From contig JAWPHD010001809.1 of the NCBI GenBank assembly GCA_037043455.1, positions 124,001-188,000 of the forward strand: a DNA stretch of 64,000 nt. The letters are read 5' to 3'. Source of the stretch: Cyrtodaria siliqua. Taxonomy: Eukaryota > Mollusca > Bivalvia > Adapedonta > Hiatellidae. The position numbers and the translations under genes are program-made. This document shows, piece by piece, positions 58,677 to 64,000 of this stretch. The first letter of the stretch is position 1. Every line of letters begins with the position of its first letter. The notes under the pieces are model-generated. The model searched no databases. It saw only the letters and a program-made list of their open reading frames with translations, and was not told where the DNA came from.

Positions 58677-59439
58677 TTTCCCATTGGTTTACTTCAATAG
58701 TGGGGTATTATCATTCAATTTAGCCAGACATCCAATAACCTACACTTTGTACAGATTAGAAGACATTTGCACGGGCTCCCTGGTTAAAAATGGCTGCAAA
58801 AGCAATACCTACCAGCGGTTCATCTGCAAAACTAAAACTTAAGTTTGGAAAGCCACTCCTCTTCTGTTTTTATGAAAACGGGACGTATGATGGTATGGGG
58901 TAGTCCGTGTGAAAGTATTTGAGTTAGTGGGTCAAAGGTCAAGGTCACCATGTCCTAATATGGACATACGCATTCCAAATAACAAACCCGGACATATAAT
59001 ACCTACATCTATCAAACTTCATAGGTCCATTGCCTTGTGAGAGGAGTAAGTCTATTGCTTTTGGATTCAATAGGTCATCAAGGTCACACTGAGCTGACAA
59101 TGACAGAATCCTACTTACATTTTCCTCACTGTAACTTGTAACTATTAGGCCTTCAATTGTGAAACTTTACATAAATGGTACCCGTGTTAGAACAACAACC
59201 TCTATCGATTTTATACTTAGCAGGTCACATATAAAAACAATAAGTATAAAAGTCGAACAGGAAATGCAGCTTTCACAGAACACAGTAAACCCCAAAACAC
59301 ACAAAAGGACAAACACGAATGGCAAAGTTAACAAAGAATATAGTCCTAATTGTGACGTCACAAACACAAAAAGGGTTGACTATAGGGCTACCGCCTTGGA
59401 ACGGTCAGTAGTAAAAAAGGCCTCTTGGGGTTTAAACCA

Positions 59440-59975
59440 GGTTCTAGGGTGCACCAAACCTCACACTTACCCTACGGTCATCCCAATAAAACGGGACAGT
59501 AAAAATAAAGAAATCCCTGCCATGAACTAGTCTATGACCAACAAGGCAGCATTAGTAGGTAATATAACAAAGATGCTTGTGTATATATAAATACAAAAAA
59601 ACAATAGCCTAGAAAGCCACAAAAATGACAGAAGCCAGAGCAACAAGAGAATAAACCACTGAGGGCACAAGACAAGATTGCAGACAAACATCAAACGTCA
59701 CCGTCCTTTTGGACTTTAGGTAGACTCCATCATATGATTCACAGCCTGTCCGGTCATCGCACAATTAAAGAGAAAAGCACAGTGGCGAACTGTAAATGGG
59801 TCCACCACCAAGCATGGAATGCGGTGCAAAATGATAGGGTTATAACCTCTTTTGATAAACCTTTTACCAAGTTTACCAAATATAGTATGAAGTTGATCAT
59901 GACCAAGTATCTTACGAAGTTTGTAAATCATACCATCATATAAGTCATGTTGTGATAGTCCTTGTCGCAGAAGAG
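59440..59975. repeat. dispersed repeat, copy 2 (pair with 25438-25965)
   Basis: Direct copy of the 25.4-kb element. On the minus strand a 71-codon frame (59716-59931) contains KFRK-like KLRKILGHDQ and FIKRGYNPIIL, read also in broken form in the other copy. That suggests a decayed transposon-encoded protein. The phrase GGGGTTTAAACCAGGTTC at 59428 recurs at 60186. Confidence 0.65.
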
Positions 59976-61120
59976 TTCTTAAATTACTTTTATATTTGGA
60001 AAGAAGAAAATAAAATAAAATTGTGCAAAGGTTTTACGGAGTTTATGGTAACGGTAGCCCTGATGGAGTAGCCTTTTAATTATACAACGATTCTAATATT
60101 AACATCCTCAACTCGAATACAAGCTCTATAAAAACGAATAAGTTGAGATACATAGACCCCATAAGAAGTTGCTCGGGGACCGCTTGGGGTTTAAACCAGG
60201 TTCCGATAGGAAATTAAATGCTCTAAAAATTACTAAAATTGTGCAGATGTTATCGAGCCATTTAAAAGATAAATTGTTTTAACTTTTTTTTTTCATAAAA
60301 TACCTTGGTAAAAAAGCAGGGAAAGACACAGAAAATTCTATAAATAATAGTTCACAGCCTAATTTAAATGATATAATTTAAATATAAGATGAAAGGTCTC
60401 GTCAAGACTAACAGTGTGATATAAAATATAACTGTATGTGACTAAACTAACACTGTGATGCTAAAAAGGTTGACAATTGAAAAACGTCAAACATAGCCAT
60501 ATTTGAGACGTTATTATTAAATTACCAAAGGAGGACAAAACAAAATTCAGATTCAAATCGCAAATATCTTCAAATTTACAAATATATATATAGTCCATAT
60601 GCGTACCCTTAGGACATGCCAGCTCATCCTCCATTTTCATCTAGATAAAACTTAAATATTCGAATAGGTCAATTGATATATTGTGCTGATGTTGAAACAC
60701 TAGTATTTTTGCATAAGTACACATAAATATGATAGGGTTATAACCTATACTTGCTGTCAACCGTGTATATATGTTTTGTATCCTCATGGGTCGTATGACT
60801 TTTTGGAATTTTGCTGAATAAAAGATTTTAATATGATACAAAAGAGGAGAGAGATAAACGAGTAGCGGATTGTTATTCGTCAATGCGGCTGTTTTGTTCA
60901 TCACAATAACATAACTTCATTGTACGTCTCATAGATGATACTGATATCGATTCAGCTACACAATTATATCGTTCAATCAACAAAAGAGTGTTTTGTGTTC
61001 CGCATAAAAAGGAGGTAAAATGAAAAGCCAAAAAAATCAGCAGTTGTATCGAAATATATCTTCTCCTCGAAATTTGAGTTCATGTCAAACTCGACTCTGC
61101 GATATCTGAGCATTAAAATC

Positions 61121-61234
61121 AGTCAATGCCACCTACTCCGGCGTATCTGGGGTGAATGAGTCAATGCCACCTACTCCGGCGTATCTGGGGTGAATGAGTC
61201 AATGCCACCTACTCCGGCGTATCTGGGGTGATAA
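61121..61234. repeat. three 38-bp direct repeats
   Basis: AGTCAATGCCACCTACTCCG + GCGTATCTGGGGTGAATG at 61121, 61159 and 61197, nearly identical, so recent. Confidence 0.9.
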
Positions 61235-63105
61235 TCGTATCAAGATGAACAAATGTTCTTGAAACTATGCACCTGACCCCAATAAAGAGCTATTATTTTA
61301 GATGGCGCATCTTTGGTCAATTCAAGAACCTCACTGAACTAAGAAGAAATTTACTGGTAATGAATACATTTAATGAATATTAAGACCACAGTCTGAGGCG
61401 TACTGTCGAAAATAAAACAAGATCGACGTCGCATTTGGCAGACATCTTAGTGATATTGTGGAAAGTATTTCAAGGCAGGGCTGCCATAATAAAATTATGA
61501 AAAAGCCTGAGATTTTTGAAAATGCTGAAATTGAGCGCGCGGAGCGACAATTTATTGGTACGCGGCCGACAAAGAAGACAAAATACTATTGAAGGTATAA
61601 CAGATTACATTTTATTTATTACAATGTCTTCTTAATCAAATAATAAAAGCACAGCTTACATGATAAAGTTATATATTAAACATCAAGAGAATAAATGGTA
61701 GCTAAATTTTGCGCAAAAACGATGTTAAATAAATTGTACGGATTTTTCGTCGAAAAAGCCGGTAATTTCGACTAATTTCGACTGAAAAGCCGGTAAGCCG
61801 GTAATCGCATAAAAAAGCCGGCAATTACCGGCGCAAAACCTGATAAAAAGGCAGCCCTGTCAAGGCATACAAGCGGTTCATGTGTTAGGACAAAGGTTTC
61901 AGGTTCAAGCCGGCTAACTGGCACAACATTGTATGAGTAGATGGAAATAAAACTGAACTGTTGTTGCTAATCGCTAAATCAATCGTAGGGATGTTTAACG
62001 AAGCCAATATAAAATGTTTTTGCAGCAGATGAAGAAAAACATGTCATGTGTGTATTAAGGAAGTTGAACGTAACCACGAAAAAGCTGACACACAACTAAT
62101 TATACACACAACGCAAAAATGTAAGAACGTATTTAGGTAAATCATAATTTCAGTCTCTCACAGCATAAAACCAACTGTGGACCGCTTATGGAAGAGGGAA
62201 GGTTTTAAATGGCTATCAATATATGACCATATATATCATGCTCCAGTTATGTCCAAAGGCCGGAGCAGTTCCTTCATTTCACGCTTTCGCAGGTCGCGAC
62301 AGCATGTCAACAGTATACGGGAAACTTCAAAGGAAAATGTCTAGATAGCATTCTTGGAGAATACTTGAAACTTTAACAGAAAGCATTGCTAACCTCGGCA
62401 ACATTCCTTACAGTATTGATGAATCAGATTTTGATGCTTTGGGAGAATTTACAATTATGTAGGATAAATCAAGCCGTACACGGAAGGTAAATGAAGCCAG
62501 GATACAACGCAGCTCTTCTATTACGCAATTGCACCAACACAAGCCACATGTAAATCCCACCCCTATATGGGTATTATAAAAATAGGTCATACGTACGTCA
62601 TGGTGATATTTCATTTTAAAACGCCGAAAAGGTGTGGCCGGTTGCTATCATTATATTAGACGAGTTCAAGAAATCCTTTAGTTTAGTTACTGTGAATAGT
62701 GAGAAAGTTGAATAGCTATATGTTTACAATACGCTATTGCAAAAGACAGTCTGATTGGCAGAAAATGTATACAGGAAGTCCCATGTCTAATGCATACATA
62801 AGCATCGTGTTGATTGAATGAGAGACTAGGTGGTAAATTCAGTTATGTTTACTTGAATTTGTTATTTATTTCTGATTATTATTTAACATAGGTTTTATCC
62901 ATATGATTTTGTTCTATGATATGGCAGAGTAAAAAGGAAAGTGTGTGATTTTCACAAATTTGTTTGGGGATTTCCTCAATTGTTAAGACAAATGCTATTA
63001 GTTATCATTAATTATTGAACAAAACAACAACATGTGATGATACGCAACTTTAAGTAAAGGATGTGCATGATGGGGTACTCAATTGTTCCCGTTTCGCCAT
63101 GAAAT
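61235..63105. other. unassigned region
   Basis: Contains GAAAAGCCGGTAA-type short repeats (61755-61830) and ordinary AT-rich sequence. No exon recognised on either strand. Confidence 0.4.
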
Positions 63106-63109
63106 GAAC

Positions 63110-63345
63110 TTTGTTTAACGGCTCTTAAAAGCGTTTGGTCTGATTTAGAAACGTCCCAGAGAGACGGGATGGATACATAGGAATCCGGAAACCTGACCTA
63201 CTCTTGCTATCGAACTGATTTCTAGGGTGTTTAACGTATTCGGAGGATAAACTCCGACACACGAGACCGCCTGGTCTACTTCCCCATCCGCCAGAAGAGG
63301 CTAAGGGAAATGTCAGTGGTAAAGGTGATGTTTGAACTCGCGTCT
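63110..63345 (+). mobile_element. SINE family 3 copy with B-box-like end
   Basis: TTTAACGGCTCTTAAAAGCG, GAGACGGGATGGATACATAG, GAATCCGGAAACC, GACACACGAGACCGCC, then GATGTTTGAACTCGCGTC resembling an inverted B-box. Confidence 0.6.
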
Positions 63346-63733
63346 TCGTATTTCATGTCCACTATGTTATGTTGAGCCTCATATGTCACAAACCGCATTT
63401 TTCACACATGTGAAGAATACGTACCCAGTAAAACTGATACCAAAAGTTATAAATACCTCAGAATTTGATAAAATACATGTGTTACAAGAGTTCATGTTAA
63501 TTGGATTCTTAGTGCAAGATCGTGAGTCGGACGTCACGGTAGTAGAACCCATGCTGTAGTGGTTTACTAGACCTTATACTTCAACGTCGGTCGTGGCTCG
63601 AATCCCGCATTTGACAGGTTCGCCTGCGAAATTGCCCGTCTCTAATCTAAACACGGCAGATGGCACTGGTTTGAAATACATGAAATACACGCGTAACTCG
63701 ATAATCAAAAGGACTTGTTGCAATGGTGCAAAC

Positions 63734-63875
63734 CTAGTAATTATTTCCATTTGATCAAAATCTTTTTCCGTCCAAATATAATTAACTATTCCATGGGTTG
63801 ATTTCGAATTCGTGTACACTGCATCTTCTATGTATGTTTCTCCTGCTGTGGTTATTTTCACCATATCAAATATGT
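63734..63875 (-). CDS. possible internal exon of an unidentified minus-strand gene
   Basis: Acceptor CACTGTTTACAG/AC (phase 1) followed by IFDMVKITTAGETYIEDAVY, GIVNYIWTEKDFDQMEIIT, with a weak donor ACTAG/GTTTGC (phase 2). The frame stays open to 63574, but that continuation crosses SINE-like sequence (GGCTCGAATCC on +, near 63593). No family recognised. It could belong with the 46458-46672 exon, but nothing in the sequence links them. Confidence 0.3.
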
Positions 63876-63894
63876 CTGTAAACAGTGCACGAAA

Positions 63895-64000
63895 TTGCAA
63901 GGGGTAAAAATAGCTTTGACCTTTGACCCGGTGTTAGTATACAGCTGAAGAAATGTTTTTTAGCAGATATTAAATCCCCTATTTCCTTGTTGATGTTTAA
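63895..64000. repeat. dispersed repeat, copy of 8277-8390
   Basis: GGGGTAAAAATAGC, TTTGACCTTTGACCCGGTGTTAGTATAC and CCCTATTTCCTTGTTGATGT-type phrases as at 8.3 kb; continues past the window. Confidence 0.75.

Overview
The window is eukaryotic: AT-rich, very sparsely coding, with short exons bounded by GT/AG splice sites and dense interspersed and tandem repeats. Secreted-type alpha-carbonic anhydrase exons, several tRNA-derived SINE families, Jockey/CR1-like LINE pieces and many minisatellites suggest a lophotrochozoan, most likely a mollusc. That assignment is inference; no single marker proves it. Most long reading frames here are repeat translations or transposon remnants.

The genic content I can support is two head-to-tail alpha-carbonic anhydrase (CA) genes on the minus strand. 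Gene A runs from 42823 down to 10824. Seven exons are visible: a 24-nt micro-exon, then 180, 164, 93, 67, 155 and 171 nt. All reading phases fit, and only the signal-peptide exon is not found. Gene B runs from 10128 down past the window start. Four exons are visible: 42, 180, 146 and 93 nt, and its 3' half lies outside the window. In gene A the three zinc-binding histidines, the gate Glu/Thr, the proton-shuttle His and both cysteines of the secreted-type disulfide are visible. Gene B shows the same set as far as it extends. The two genes share exon lengths and intron phases, so they are tandem paralogues, presumably exported enzymes interconverting CO2 and bicarbonate.

Layout on the + strand. 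180-1620: 29-bp minisatellite. 1670-1972: palindromic element. 1993-10128: gene B, whose intron 2 holds a 2.9-kb, 77-bp minisatellite that has copied the 3' splice site of exon 3, plus a MITE carrying a nested SINE. 10824-42823: gene A, its introns filled with a 107-bp minisatellite, a hAT element with internal tandem repeats, TA- and TTAA-type MITEs, hairpins, SINEs and simple repeats. Within gene A's first visible intron, 31.4-40.4 kb is a nested complex: two inverted LINE 3'-end copies flank 4.5 kb of decayed sequence, and one copy is split by a later LINE insertion. 42.9-64 kb: mostly repeats, with a 5'-truncated LINE (51.7-53.1 kb), a 1-kb 16-bp minisatellite (55.34-56.38 kb), SINEs, and two possible exons of unidentified minus-strand genes (46458-46672 and 63734-63875).

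No CRISPR array, operon or prokaryotic mobile system is present. The most unusual structure is the minisatellite that has multiplied a splice acceptor next to its own exon.
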